DNA of 64,000 bases from Paenarthrobacter ureafaciens. Lineage in GTDB: Bacteria > Actinomycetota > Actinomycetes > Actinomycetales > Micrococcaceae. This document shows positions 16,785 to 24,704 of this stretch, piece by piece (position 1 is the first letter of the stretch; each line of letters begins with the position of its first letter). A program made the translations under genes and the position numbers. The notes below the pieces were generated by a model. The model had not been told where the DNA came from. It saw only the letters and a list, made by a program, of their open reading frames with translations, and did not search any database. Location: NCBI RefSeq assembly GCF_004028095.1, contig NZ_SBHM01000007.1, positions 2,356,001 through 2,420,000 of the forward strand. The letters are read 5' to 3'.

Positions 16785-17384
16785 TTACCACGCGTGTGGT
16801 GCGTTGACCCAGATGGCTACGCATACCTCTTCGTAGCTGTTCTTGTACCAGTGGGGGATTTCTGAGGAGTAGGTGATGGAGTCGCCCTCTTCGAGGCTGT
16901 AGCAGACGCCGTCCAAATAGACGTCCTTACGGCCCGAGATGATGTAGCAGAACTCTTCACCGCTGTGTGTGAAAGGGGTGGCGCTGGTGTCGTGCCCTGG
17001 GGGCGTACTGATCCACTGCGCCTCGATGCTTCCGTCCCGGTTGGGGGTCAGCAGCTCGTGGACTGCCTCGCCGACCGATTCCCGGGTGACGTTTTGCAGG
17101 TTCCGCCGGTCCGCTTTGCGGACGACGGGTGACCTTGATTCGTCTTGGCCAATGAAGAACCTCCCTACGGGGATGTCCAGGCCATGGGCCAGCTGCGCCA
17201 ACGTGGTGAAGGACGGGTTGGCCATGCCGCGTTCGATCTGGCTGACGATTGCTTGGCTAAGGCCGGTAATGTCCGAGAGTTGGGCCAGGGTCATGCCCTT
17301 CGCCTTACGCATGGTGCGCACCTTGTTTCCCACGGTGGCCAGGAGTTCGCTGGTGGCCGGGGGAGCAGGAGTCTCGGTGGTCAT
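16785..17384 (-). CDS. XRE-family regulator with C-terminal cupin sensor domain
   Basis: 199 residues. The N-terminal helix-turn-helix spans about 15-72 (VGNKVRTMRKAKGMTLAQLS, then GLSQAIVSQIERGMANPSFT, with LAHGLDIPVGRFF). The C-terminal 85 residues form a small cupin barrel (PFTHSGEEFCYIISG, then YSLEEGDSITYSSEIPHWYKN). Such proteins repress or activate a neighbouring catabolic operon in response to a pathway compound bound in the cupin. It lies upstream of the transporter-led operon on the same strand and is preceded by a strong promoter with an internal palindrome at its likely transcription start. Confidence 0.93.
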   Translation of the reverse strand: MTTETPAPPATSELLATVGNKVRTMRKAKGMTLAQLSDITGLSQAIVSQIERGMANPSFTTLAQLAHGLDIPVGRFFIGQDESRSPVVRKADRRNLQNVTRESVGEAVHELLTPNRDGSIEAQWISTPPGHDTSATPFTHSGEEFCYIISGRKDVYLDGVCYSLEEGDSITYSSEIPHWYKNSYEEVCVAIWVNAPHAW

Positions 17385-17401
17385 TGCCGCATCCTTCGTT
17401 G

Positions 17402-17415
17402 GTGAGCTAACTCAC
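17402..17415. promoter_or_regulatory. palindromic operator candidate at the XRE-cupin transcription start
   Basis: GTGAG-CTAA-CTCAC lies 3 nt downstream of the predicted -10 box of the minus-strand promoter at 17419-17447. A bound repressor there would block initiation, so autoregulation is likely. Confidence 0.5.
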
Positions 17416-17418
17416 ACA

Positions 17419-17447
17419 ACTATAGTGAAGATTTTTAGCGAGTCAAT
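17419..17447 (-). promoter_or_regulatory. sigma-70-like promoter of the XRE-cupin gene
   Basis: Read on the minus strand: TTGACT (17447-17442), 17 nt spacer, TATAGT (17424-17419). This is close to the vegetative consensus and is an AT-rich island in an otherwise GC-rich region. Confidence 0.65.
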
Positions 17448-17473
17448 GGTTTTCTTCAGCAAAGTAAAAAATT

Positions 17474-17890
17474 TCAGGAAAATGATGATTCCAGCTGGCT
17501 GATGGTGCCGAAGACGAAGGCATCGATCTCATCCACCAAGGGCGTCAGCTCGGCCAGCTGCTCCCCGCCGCTGAGCAGCTTCATCCCGATTTCCAGTTCA
17601 GCAGCCAGCCGCCGGATGCAGATTGCCCCCACCATGTGGCTGGACGTCTTGAGGCTGAGCACAGCGTCCATTGCCTCGTCCAGGTCCAGGTTGTCCAAGG
17701 CATGATGAAGCCGGGCCACCCGCCACGGCAGCATCGCCACGTAGTTGCGGACGAACGCGTTGACGATCGCTTGGTCGCCGCCGACGTCGGCCCGGAGTTC
17801 GGTGAGGACCGAGCGATCCACCAGGGAGTCTGTGCATTCGCCATACTCTGACACCAGACTCCTCCCGCCGCTGCCGAACAATGGATTCAC
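17474..17890 (-). CDS. Hpt-domain-like protein without the phosphoacceptor histidine
   Basis: 138 residues from a GTG start (17890). The four-helix pattern of histidine phosphotransfer domains is present, with the conserved segment AVLSLKTSSHMVGAICIRRL at 76-95. In functional Hpt domains this motif reads A-H-x-L-K-G-S; here the histidine position is Leu78, and the nearest histidine is His85. The protein may therefore act as a phosphorylation-independent partner or decoy. It is a single gene with no kinase or regulator next to it. Confidence 0.75.
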   Translation of the reverse strand: MNPLFGSGGRSLVSEYGECTDSLVDRSVLTELRADVGGDQAIVNAFVRNYVAMLPWRVARLHHALDNLDLDEAMDAVLSLKTSSHMVGAICIRRLAAELEIGMKLLSGGEQLAELTPLVDEIDAFVFGTISQLESSFS

Positions 17891-17961
17891 GATTCAACAG
17901 TAGGACCAGCCGAACAGCGCACGTGCCCCAAAGTGAAAGCTTGATCCAATCTTGAGCGGAC

Positions 17962-18465
17962 TCAGAGCCAGTCTTGATCACCGGCGGCGGGGGACCGTTC
18001 CGGCGAATCCAGGGGAGCTGCCAGGCGCTGGCTTTTGCCCTCAAGGAAGGCCGTCAGCCGGCTCTCCAGCTCACTGCGGTCCTTGAGTTCGCACTCCCAC
18101 ACCGTGAGCGATTCCCACCCGGACGCCTCCAGTTGCTCGCGCTGCAGGGAGTCGCGCTCGCGGGTCCTTGTGCGTTTGGCCGCCCAGAACTCCGCATTTG
18201 CTGCCGGCGCATGGCGCCCTGCCTTGCAGTCGTGGAAATGCCAAAAACAGCCGTTCACGAAGATCACTTTGCGGCGGCCGGCAAACACCAGGTCCGGCCG
18301 GCCCGGGAGCGTCGTCGTGCCCGCGCGCCCGTGTAGCCGGTAACGGTACCCCTTGGCGTGCAGGATGCTGCGGACCAGCAGCTCCGGCTTGGTGTTCTTG
18401 CCCCGGATCCGGGACATGTTGCGGCTGCGCTGCTCCGGTGTCAGCAAATCCCGGCTCTCGCCCAT
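17962..18465 (-). CDS. vsr: Vsr-type very short patch repair endonuclease
   Basis: 167 residues. The Vsr signature is clear: RSRNMSRIRGKNTKPELLVR at 13-32, LPGRPDLVF at 53-61 with the metal-binding Asp58, and VIFVNGCFWHFHDC at 67-80, whose Cys and His residues match the structural zinc site, followed by FWAAKRTRTRERD. In the family this enzyme nicks next to T:G mismatches created by deamination of 5-methylcytosine. It is usually beside a cytosine-5 methyltransferase gene, but none is in this window. The C-terminal 25 residues look disordered. Confidence 0.92.
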   Translation of the reverse strand: MGESRDLLTPEQRSRNMSRIRGKNTKPELLVRSILHAKGYRYRLHGRAGTTTLPGRPDLVFAGRRKVIFVNGCFWHFHDCKAGRHAPAANAEFWAAKRTRTRERDSLQREQLEASGWESLTVWECELKDRSELESRLTAFLEGKSQRLAAPLDSPERSPAAGDQDWL

Positions 18466-18545
18466 CCCTCAACAGTAGCGCCGGCTTCACCGCACCGCCG
18501 TGGTGTCGGCCCCGTTCCGGTGTCCCCGTGCTGCTGCCGAGGCCG

Positions 18546-18779
18546 TCACCGGACCACACCGTGGCGGGAGCACTCCGCGGTCCACCCCAGCGGCGTCACC
18601 TGGACCTTCATCCGGCGTCGGCACACGGTGCAATAGCGCGGCGGTTCCATCACCAACTGCCGGAGGCAGGGCACGTGAGCCTCCGACGTCGGGCGCTCGC
18701 CGTGGGTGCTTGCGGCGCCGGTGGCTTCACCCCCGCAGTGGCCGCAGTAGGTGGTTTCTTCCAGGGCCGCGCTGTTCAC
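18546..18779 (-). CDS. bsaP: biotin synthase auxiliary protein BsaP
   Basis: 77 residues from a GTG start that overlaps the bioB stop (GTGA). The protein is cysteine-rich: YCGHCGG (12-17), a Cys-His segment in the middle, then [28 protein letters not shown]. This matches the small protein encoded after bioB in mycobacteria and other actinobacteria (Rv1590/BsaP), which is reported to support biotin synthase, probably by helping its auxiliary iron-sulfur cluster. The direct overlap with bioB supports the call. Confidence 0.88.
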   Translation of the reverse strand: MNSAALEETTYCGHCGGEATGAASTHGERPTSEAHVPCLRQLVMEPPRYCTVCRRRMKVQVTPLGWTAECSRHGVVR

Positions 18780-19801
18780 AGCGACTTCTGGAGTTCCTTG
18801 ATGGGCATGTTGAGCTCCACCAGGAGGTTGAGGTCGGCTGTTGCGGGGCGACCCAAGGTGGTCAGGTAGTTGCCCACGATCACCGCGTTGATGCCGCCCA
18901 GGAGCCCTTCACGGGTACCGAGGTCGCCGAGGGTCAACTCGCGGCCTCCCGCGTAACGCAGGACAGTGCGCGGCATCGCCAGGCGGAACGCCGCGATGGC
19001 CCGGAGCGCATCCTTGCCGTCCATGATGCCTTGGTTTTCCAGCGGGGTTCCGGGCCTGGGGTTGAGGAAGTTCAGGGGGACTTCGTGCGGTTCAAGGGCG
19101 GCAAGCTGCGCGGCCAGCTCTGCCCGTTGTTCAAGGCTTTCGCCCATCCCGATCAAGGCGCCGCAGCACAGTTCCATGCCTGCTTCCTTGACCATTCGGC
19201 ACGTGTCCAAGCGCTCTTCGTAGCTGTGCGTTGTGACCACCTGCGGGAAGTAGCTGCGTGCGGTCTCAAGGTTGTGGTTGTACCGGTGGACGCCCCATTC
19301 AGCCAATTGGTCCACCTGGCGTTGGGTCAGCATGCCCAAGGAGCAGGCAATGTTGATGTCGACTTCCTCATTGATGCGGTCGATCGCGAACTTGATCTGG
19401 TTCATCAGCTTGATATCCGGACCGCGCATCGCGGCGACGATGCAAAACTCGGTGGCTCCCGTAGCGGCAGTCTCCTTGGCTGCCTTAACCAGTTCGGGGA
19501 TGTCCAACCACACTCCGCGCACGGGAGAGTCGAACAGGCCCGACTGGCTGCAGAAATGGCAGTCCTCCGGGCATCCGCCGGTCTTGATGGAGATGATTCC
19601 CTCCACCTCGACGTCCTCGCCGCAATGCTTGAGGCGCACCTCGTGGGCCAGCTGCAGGGCGGCCGGAATGGCGTCGTCCGGGAGTTGGAGGATCTCTACA
19701 AGCTGATCCTCGGTGAGTCCTTCGCCCCGCTCCAGGACTTGGTCCTTTGCGAGGTCCAGAATGGCGTAACCAGTGGCTTCATGCGTTGCGTCGATGGTCA
19801 T
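18776..19801 (-). CDS. bioB: biotin synthase
   Basis: 341 residues. Radical-SAM enzyme that inserts sulfur into dethiobiotin, the last step of biotin synthesis. The CxxxCxxC motif that holds the 4Fe-4S cluster is Cys77, Cys81 and Cys84 in [33 protein letters not shown] and RYAGGREL are further family motifs. Length is normal. The gene precedes and overlaps bsaP; no bioA, bioD or bioF is present here, so biotin genes are split or the organism salvages precursors. Biotin from this enzyme could serve the biotin carboxylase at 45.2-46.8 kb. Confidence 0.97.
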   Translation of the reverse strand: MTIDATHEATGYAILDLAKDQVLERGEGLTEDQLVEILQLPDDAIPAALQLAHEVRLKHCGEDVEVEGIISIKTGGCPEDCHFCSQSGLFDSPVRGVWLDIPELVKAAKETAATGATEFCIVAAMRGPDIKLMNQIKFAIDRINEEVDINIACSLGMLTQRQVDQLAEWGVHRYNHNLETARSYFPQVVTTHSYEERLDTCRMVKEAGMELCCGALIGMGESLEQRAELAAQLAALEPHEVPLNFLNPRPGTPLENQGIMDGKDALRAIAAFRLAMPRTVLRYAGGRELTLGDLGTREGLLGGINAVIVGNYLTTLGRPATADLNLLVELNMPIKELQKSL

Positions 19802-19884
19802 GGACTCGACGCTATCCGGGGGACGCGTGGCCGATTTTGGAGGGTCGGCACAAAGCAGTCCCCCGGATTTTGGAGCGCGAAGAC

Positions 19885-21060
19885 CTACGGCTTGAGCACC
19901 ACCTTGATGCAGCCGTCCTGCTTCTTTTGGAACTTCTCGTAGAGCTCGGGAGCGTCGTCAAGTCCACCGGTGTGGGTCACCAGGTGCATGACTCCCAGGG
20001 GATCGGCGTCGTCTTCCACCAGGGGCAGCAGCTGGTCCGTCCAGCTGCGCACATTGCACTGGCCCATGCGCAGTTGGATCTGCTTGTCGAACATGGTCAG
20101 CATGGGCATCGGATCGGCCTGGCCGCCGTATACGCCGCTCAGTGAAATGGTCCCACCGCGCCTGACCAGGTCCACCGCGGTGTGAAGCGCGGCAAGGCGG
20201 TCCACGCTCATGGTCTCCATGGCCACCTGTGCCGGCTTGTCCGGCAGCAAGGACACGGCCTTGTGGAGGAAGGATGCGACGGGGGAGCCATGCGCTTCCA
20301 TGCCCACCGCGTCAACCACGGAGTCCGGTCCGCGGCCCACGGTCTCTTCCTTGATTTGCCCGGCAACATCCGGGCTGTAGTCCATGGTCTCGATGCCGTG
20401 GGCTTCGGCCATTGCGCGCCGCTCCGGAACAGGGTCCACGCCGATCACCCGGAAGCCCTTGTACTTGCCGATCCTGGCAGCGAACTGCCCCACCGGTCCC
20501 AGCCCCAGGACCGCCAGCGTGCCGCCGTCGGGGACGTTGGCGTATTCCACTGCCTGCCATGCGGTGGGCAGGATGTCGGAGAGGAACAAATACCGTTCGT
20601 CGGGAAGGTCGGAGCTGACTTTAACCGGACCGTAGTCGCCGAAGGGCACGCGCAGGTACTGCGCCTGGCCGCCGGGCACGGAGCCGTAGAGTTCGGAATA
20701 GCCGAAGAGGGCAGCTCCGGAGCCCTTCTCCTTGACCTGGGTGGTCTCGCACTGGGACTGCAGGCCTTGGTTGCACATATAGCAGCGGCCGCAGGAGATA
20801 TTGAAGGGCACCACAACACGGTCGCCCTTCTTGAGCCTGTGGACTTCCGGGCCCACTTCTTCCACGATGCCCATGGGCTCATGGCCGATCACGTCGCCCT
20901 TATGCATGTAGGGGCCGAGGACCTCGTAGAGGTGCAGGTCGGAGCCGCAAATGGCCGTGGACGTAATCCTGACGATCACGTCCGTTGGTTCCTGAATAGT
21001 TGGATCGGGGACTTCGATGACGCTCAATGAGCGCCTGCCTTGCCACGTCACTGCTTTCAT
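19885..21060 (-). CDS. zinc-dependent medium-chain alcohol dehydrogenase
   Basis: 391 residues from ATG 21060. Catalytic zinc ligands are visible as Cys38 (TAICGSDLH) and His60-Glu61 (GHEPMG); the structural zinc site is Cys90, Cys93, Cys96 and Cys104 ([15 protein letters not shown]). The NAD site is [15 protein letters not shown]. The long form with an insertion around [27 protein letters not shown] resembles glutathione-independent formaldehyde dehydrogenases and related enzymes. The substrate cannot be read from the sequence. Its stop is 84 nt from the bioB start on the same strand. Confidence 0.92.
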   Translation of the reverse strand: MKAVTWQGRRSLSVIEVPDPTIQEPTDVIVRITSTAICGSDLHLYEVLGPYMHKGDVIGHEPMGIVEEVGPEVHRLKKGDRVVVPFNISCGRCYMCNQGLQSQCETTQVKEKGSGAALFGYSELYGSVPGGQAQYLRVPFGDYGPVKVSSDLPDERYLFLSDILPTAWQAVEYANVPDGGTLAVLGLGPVGQFAARIGKYKGFRVIGVDPVPERRAMAEAHGIETMDYSPDVAGQIKEETVGRGPDSVVDAVGMEAHGSPVASFLHKAVSLLPDKPAQVAMETMSVDRLAALHTAVDLVRRGGTISLSGVYGGQADPMPMLTMFDKQIQLRMGQCNVRSWTDQLLPLVEDDADPLGVMHLVTHTGGLDDAPELYEKFQKKQDGCIKVVLKP

Positions 21061-21078
21061 ACCGGTGCTCTCCCTGCT

Positions 21079-21123
21079 TTTGGCTGGAGGTGTCCCACGC
21101 TGCAGGAGACCATCCCAGCCAAA
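21079..21123. promoter_or_regulatory. inverted repeat upstream of the zinc alcohol dehydrogenase gene
   Basis: TTTGGCTGG (21079-21087) and CCAGCCAAA (21115-21123) are perfect 9-bp arms separated by 27 nt, in the 133-nt gap between divergent genes. It could be two half-sites for a dimeric regulator. Confidence 0.3.
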
Positions 21124-21193
21124 CAGAGTTGGATGACCCGCACAAGGGACGGCGGGCCTCGACACCCCTTGGCCCCCGTCATAGATTGAGGCC

Positions 21194-21397
21194 ATGAGCG
21201 GAGAACCGAACGAACAGAAGCGAGCACCCGCCGAACCGCAGCAACCGACTGAACCGGCTGGCGTCGAACCTCCCCACAGCGAGCCCGGAAGCGGTGACTT
21301 CACCACCGAAGTCGACCCCACGTTTGTTCCGGATGAGAGCGGTGAATCGCCGGAGGAGAAGCGGGCGCGCGAGCATCCGGAGGCTACCGGCAGCTGA
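21194..21397 (+). CDS. short acidic disordered protein
   Basis: 67 residues, rich in Pro, Glu and Ser (EPNEQKRAPAEPQQPTEPAG), with no hydrophobic core. A GAGG lies just before the ATG. Small proteins of this kind are common in Arthrobacter-like genomes, but I recognise no family. Codon use matches its neighbours, which supports coding. Confidence 0.55.
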   Translation: MSGEPNEQKRAPAEPQQPTEPAGVEPPHSEPGSGDFTTEVDPTFVPDESGESPEEKRAREHPEATGS

Positions 21398-21467
21398 CCA
21401 CCGAATGACGACGGCGGAGCTTGCGTGCCGCTGTCGGCGGACAATTGCGCCCAAATCGTTAGTAAGC

Positions 21468-21484
21468 AACCTGATAAATAGGTT
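21468..21484. promoter_or_regulatory. AT-rich dyad upstream of the small Cys-containing protein gene
   Basis: AACCT (21468-21472) and AGGTT (21480-21484) flank GATAAAT in the only AT-rich stretch before the TTG start at 21536. It probably overlaps the promoter of that gene. Confidence 0.3.
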
Positions 21485-21535
21485 AATATGATGTAAGGCA
21501 CAACAGATCGAACTGAACTGACGAGGAGTGGGCAG

Positions 21536-21784
21536 TTGTCAATCATAGAGAATCCCCTGGTTCCCGACGGCGTTCCACGCAAGCATGCCGACCTGTCCGG
21601 CCTGCTCAAGGTGCACGGCGAGTACATCCACTGCGGCGAGCCCATGAAGTTCGCCCGGTCATCGGCCCGGAGCATCTACACGCCCCTGTCCACCGAAGAG
21701 GACGAAGAGGCCCTCATGGACGTGTACCTGGAAACCCGGGTGCTGCAGTGCACCTGCGGATTCCGCATGGAACTCCCGGCCTAA
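21536..21784 (+). CDS. small conserved-looking protein with possible metal-binding cysteines
   Basis: 82 residues from TTG 21536, chosen because GAGGAG (21523-21528) is 7 nt upstream. Three cysteines occur as HCGEPMKF and LQCTCGFRMELPA, a spacing that could hold a metal ion or redox pair. No signal peptide or membrane segment. The gene is followed after 45 nt by the membrane coiled-coil protein gene and may be co-transcribed. Function unknown. Confidence 0.7.
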   Translation: MSIIENPLVPDGVPRKHADLSGLLKVHGEYIHCGEPMKFARSSARSIYTPLSTEEDEEALMDVYLETRVLQCTCGFRMELPA

Positions 21785-21829
21785 GACACTCGAAAACCAC
21801 CCAAGCCGTTCACCAAGGAGGCAATCCAC

Positions 21830-22366
21830 ATGGATACCGGGCAAATAGTACTGATTATCGTAGTGGCCGTCGTCGTCATAGCCGCGATCATCATCGCGCT
21901 GATGGTGGGGCGCAAAAAGAGGGCCGAAGCCAACCGCCAACGCGCCCTCGACCTGCGGGAGAAGGCAGACCAAGAGGCGGTCAGCGCACATCAGGCCAAG
22001 GTGGAGTCCGCGCAGGCCGAGGCCGCTGCTGTCCAGGCCGAAGCCGAGGCGAACCGCCTCCGCCGCGAAGCCGAGCGCAACTCAGCCAAAGCCAAGGAAG
22101 CGAGCGGCCGCGTTGAAGAGCACCTGCGCCACGCAGACAAACTTGACCCTGATGCCAACACCCGCGGCAACGGCTCCTCCCGGGACGCCGATGTCCCCGA
22201 ACACGACGCCCGCGTCCAGAACGCCGAACACGACGGCCACCGCCTGACCCGGGACCGCTCGCACCGCGAAGCCGCCAATGACGGGTCAGCCCGCGACCGG
22301 GACGGTTCGGTGCGGGACGGTTCGGTGCGGGACGGTTCTGTGCGGGACGGCGACAGGAACGCCTAG
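21830..22366 (+). CDS. membrane-anchored coiled-coil protein with repetitive charged tail
   Basis: 178 residues. One N-terminal transmembrane helix (IVLIIVVAVVVIAAIIIALMV, roughly 6-26) is followed by basic RKKR, an alanine/glutamate-rich coiled coil (about 30-108) and a hydrophilic tail. The last 20 residues repeat the pentapeptide DGSVR three times, matching tandem 15-nt units at 22301-22345. An AAGGAGG ribosome site precedes the ATG. Related actinobacterial proteins are unannotated; a scaffold or envelope-associated role is only a guess. Confidence 0.8.
   Translation: MDTGQIVLIIVVAVVVIAAIIIALMVGRKKRAEANRQRALDLREKADQEAVSAHQAKVESAQAEAAAVQAEAEANRLRREAERNSAKAKEASGRVEEHLRHADKLDPDANTRGNGSSRDADVPEHDARVQNAEHDGHRLTRDRSHREAANDGSARDRDGSVRDGSVRDGSVRDGDRNA
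22301..22345 (+). repeat. three tandem 15-nt units inside the coiled-coil protein gene
   Basis: Unit GACGGTTCGGTGCGG at 22301-22315 and 22316-22330, with one change in 22331-22345. The 15-nt length keeps the reading frame, so copy number can vary without breaking the protein. Confidence 0.85.
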
Positions 22367-22396
22367 TTTTCGAACAAGACTCTGGAGGGCAGGGAA

Positions 22397-23014
22397 GTGA
22401 GCATCGTGGTGAGGCGAACAGGACAAACGGTGCGGTCGGGCGACGCAAAGCCAAACAGGCACGCAGTAGACGTAGTCCTCAGCCATCTTGGCGAGATCGG
22501 TCCGGCCGTGGCAGCGTTGCGGCGCGAGTCTTCACGCCTTGCCGAGTGGGGTGAAGAGTTGGCCCGGGCCAGGCTTCGCGGCGCCAAGGTCTTTGCTGCC
22601 GGCAGCGACGGCTCAGCCCATGAGGCCCAGCGCTTCGCCTCCGAACTTACAGCCCACGATGCCGCCCACCATCCCGACGGCAACCCGGGCACCTTCAGGG
22701 CGATCGTGGCCCACAAGGAAGCCGGGGAAACCATCAGCGGCCAGATCCCGGAGTTGGTCAACCGGGGCGACGTCGTGGTGCTGTTGGCTGCCAAGGGCAT
22801 CACGGACGATCTCCGGGACGCCGCATCAGCTGCCAAGAAAGCCGGCGCCAAGGTGTGGGCCCTCACCGGCAGGGAATCCAAGGACCTGGCCCAGGCCGTT
22901 AACGAGGCCGTTAACATCAATACGGATCCGCCGCACGCCGAAGAAGCGCACCTCGTCGCCGTGCTTGCCCTGTGCGAGTGCTTCGACGAGGCCATGCGCG
23001 AGGTCAACCAGTAG
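22397..23014 (+). CDS. SIS-domain protein, phosphoheptose-isomerase-like
   Basis: 205 residues from GTG 22397 behind a GGAGGGCAGGG ribosome site. A single sugar-isomerase (SIS) domain is visible: KVFAAGSDGSAHEAQRFASE near 70-89, then GDVVVLLAAKGITDDLRDAA and GAKVWALTGRESKDLA. The arrangement resembles GmhA/DiaA-type proteins, but the phosphosugar loop is altered (LLAAKGITDDL instead of the usual STSGNS), so the ligand may differ. It ends just before a block of tandem 32-nt repeats. Confidence 0.82.
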   Translation: MSIVVRRTGQTVRSGDAKPNRHAVDVVLSHLGEIGPAVAALRRESSRLAEWGEELARARLRGAKVFAAGSDGSAHEAQRFASELTAHDAAHHPDGNPGTFRAIVAHKEAGETISGQIPELVNRGDVVVLLAAKGITDDLRDAASAAKKAGAKVWALTGRESKDLAQAVNEAVNINTDPPHAEEAHLVAVLALCECFDEAMREVNQ

Positions 23015-23021
23015 CACGTCC

Positions 23022-23149
23022 CTCTATCACTTCCCGCCCGTTTTTTCGGGTTGCTCCATCACTTCCCGCCCGTTTTCGTGGGTTGCTCTATCACTTCCCG
23101 TCGGGCTTTTTGGTCTGCTCTTTCACGTCCCGCAGCGGAAGGCTCGACG
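23022..23149. repeat. tandem 32-nt repeat block after the SIS gene
   Basis: Three full units at 23022-23053, 23054-23085 and 23086-23117, each beginning CTC-(T/C)ATCACTTCCCG, and a decayed fourth unit from 23118. There are no unique spacers, so it is not a CRISPR array. It starts 8 nt after the SIS gene stop. Confidence 0.85.
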
Positions 23150-23176
23150 GCGGCGCTCGCCAAGTGCCGCCGTCGA
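23144..23176. terminator. hairpin with CGACGGCGGC-type arms
   Basis: TCGACGGCGGC (23144-23154) and GCCGCCGTCGA (23166-23176) form a perfect 11-bp stem. The same arm core recurs in hairpins at 37207-37242 and 50683-50734. Probable terminator for the SIS gene or a member of a hairpin repeat family. Confidence 0.5.
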
Positions 23177-23435
23177 ACTTTATCGGCTGGCCGGGCTCCG
23201 GTCGCGGCGCACTCCTTGCCGCCCATCGCGTCCGGTACCACGGGTGCGTCAAGCGGATAGGGGAGCGGCTTCTAACCCGATCAGTTGACAGAGCAATGCG
23301 CAAAACCCGTTGGTATGTGAGAGAGGGATGGAAAGAGGGGGAGTCGCCGGTGTGACTTGTGACTCATGACGGAATAGTTGCAGACGCCGCTCAGTTGCCG
23401 AGGGTGAACCCGATTCACTCTGAAAGGAACTGCGC
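23177..23435. other. gap without a recognised gene
   Basis: About 260 nt between the hairpin and the ene-reductase gene. It should hold the ene-reductase promoter and leader; apart from a short direct repeat (GTGTGACTTGTGACTC) I see no convincing gene, RNA or mobile-element remnant. Short open frames here lack ribosome sites. Confidence 0.6.
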
Positions 23436-24506
23436 ATGCTGTTTTCCCCGCTGGCACTCGGTGAGCTTGAACTTCCCAACCGCCTTGTCATGGCCCCGCT
23501 GACCCGACTGCGTGCAGGCTTGGAAGGCGTGCCGAATGACCTCATTGCAGAGCACTACCGCCAGCGGGCTTCGTTGGGCCTGATCGTGAGCGAAGGCACC
23601 TACCCGACGCCCGCCGGCCAGTCCTACACCGGCCAGCCCGGCTTGGTCACCGAGGAGCAGATCGCCGGCTGGAAGAAGGTGACTGATGCGGTCCACGCTG
23701 AAGGCGGCAGGATCTTCGCCCAAGTGATGCATGGCGGCCGCGTCTCCCATGCCGACATCACTGGCGGGCATGAAATTGTTGGCCCCAGCCCCGTAGCGAT
23801 CGACGGCGATGTCCGTACCCCCAACGGCAAGCAGCCCTTCCCGGTTCCCCGCGAGCTGCGCACTGACGAACTTCCCGGCGTGCTCCAGGAGATCGTCACA
23901 GCGTCCAAGAACGCTATTGAGGCAGGATTCGACGGCGTGGAGCTGCACTCCGCCAATGGTTACCTCCTTCACGAGTTCCTCGCTCCGAACTCCAACGTCC
24001 GCACGGACAGCTACGGTGGCTCGCCGGAAAACCGGGCACGCTTCGTCATCGAAACGGTCAACGCCGTCGTGGAGGCCCTCGGCGCCAACCGCGTGGGCAT
24101 CCGCATCTCGCCCGAGCACAACGTCCAGGGAATCGCAGAGACCGATGCGGCGGACGTCCGGGCCACTTACGAGGTCCTGGTTGACACCATTGCGCCGCTC
24201 AACCTGGCATACCTCAGCATCCTGCACCACGATCCCAAGGGTGCCCTGGTCCAGGACCTGCGTGAACGCTTCAATGGCACGTTCCTGGTGAACACCGGGT
24301 TCAGCGAGATCACCACGCGCGAGGAAGCCGTCGCGCTTGTTGCCGATGGCCTTGCTGACGGTGTGGTGGTGGGCCGTCCCGCGATCGCGAACCCGGACCT
24401 TGCCCGCCGCTGGCGCGAAGGCCTGCCTTTGAATGAACCGAACGCCGCCACGTTCTACGCCGACGGCGCGGAGGGCTACACCGACTACCCGTTCTACGCC
24501 AACTAA
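23436..24506 (+). CDS. Old Yellow Enzyme family ene-reductase
   Basis: 356 residues behind a GAAAGGAA ribosome site. FMN-dependent alpha/beta barrel that reduces activated C=C bonds with NAD(P)H: NRLVMAPLTRLRA with Thr23, the substrate-binding pair His171/Asn174 in ELHSANGYLLHEFLAPNSN, and RTDSYGGSPENRARF. Length and motifs match NemA/xenobiotic-reductase-like members. Natural substrates are seldom known; roles in detoxifying electrophiles are usual. The gene is flanked by repeats on both sides (tandem 32-nt block upstream, palindromic element B downstream). Confidence 0.94.
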   Translation: MLFSPLALGELELPNRLVMAPLTRLRAGLEGVPNDLIAEHYRQRASLGLIVSEGTYPTPAGQSYTGQPGLVTEEQIAGWKKVTDAVHAEGGRIFAQVMHGGRVSHADITGGHEIVGPSPVAIDGDVRTPNGKQPFPVPRELRTDELPGVLQEIVTASKNAIEAGFDGVELHSANGYLLHEFLAPNSNVRTDSYGGSPENRARFVIETVNAVVEALGANRVGIRISPEHNVQGIAETDAADVRATYEVLVDTIAPLNLAYLSILHHDPKGALVQDLRERFNGTFLVNTGFSEITTREEAVALVADGLADGVVVGRPAIANPDLARRWREGLPLNEPNAATFYADGAEGYTDYPFYAN

Positions 24507-24534
24507 CCCGGCACCCCACTAACCCGGCACCCAA
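24503..24534 (+). repeat. tandem 16-nt duplication spanning the ene-reductase stop codon
   Basis: CTAACCCGGCACCCCA (24503-24518) is followed by CTAACCCGGCACCCAA (24519-24534). The first copy contains the stop codon TAA and the second merges into the outer arm of palindromic element B. Confidence 0.75.
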
Positions 24535-24597
24535 CTGAGTCGCAGCAGAGCGCGTTTAGAGCCGTCTAAACGCGCTCTGCTGCTACCTAGTTGGGGG
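24529..24597. repeat. dispersed palindromic element, copy B
   Basis: Perfect 19-bp stem GCAGCAGAGCGCGTTTAGA (24542-24560) against 24565-24583 with loop GCCG, flanked by ACCCAACTGAGT (24529-24540) and ACCTAGTTGGGGG (24585-24597). It lies after the ene-reductase gene and before the GntR gene promoter, so it could act as a terminator between them. Confidence 0.88.
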
Positions 24598-24687
24598 CGT
24601 GCGGACGAAATGTGACGCTGGGGAAATGGCTGGGGATAGCTGGGGAATGGGTCCGCCCGGGCGTCCTCCTCCCTTCCGGGGAAGCAT

Positions 24688-24697
24688 TCCTATAGGA
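24688..24697. promoter_or_regulatory. GntR operator candidate, site 1
   Basis: Perfect palindrome TCCTATAGGA, 7 nt upstream of the GntR gene ATG (24705). The identical palindrome is in front of the catabolic operon at 25634-25643, with matching AAAT/TTT flanks, which points to autoregulation. Confidence 0.75.
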
Positions 24698-24704
24698 TTT
24701 GCTC

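Noticed and set aside
23022..23149. CRISPR array
   Set aside because: The 32-nt units abut each other with no unique spacers and no cas genes are near, so it is a simple tandem repeat.
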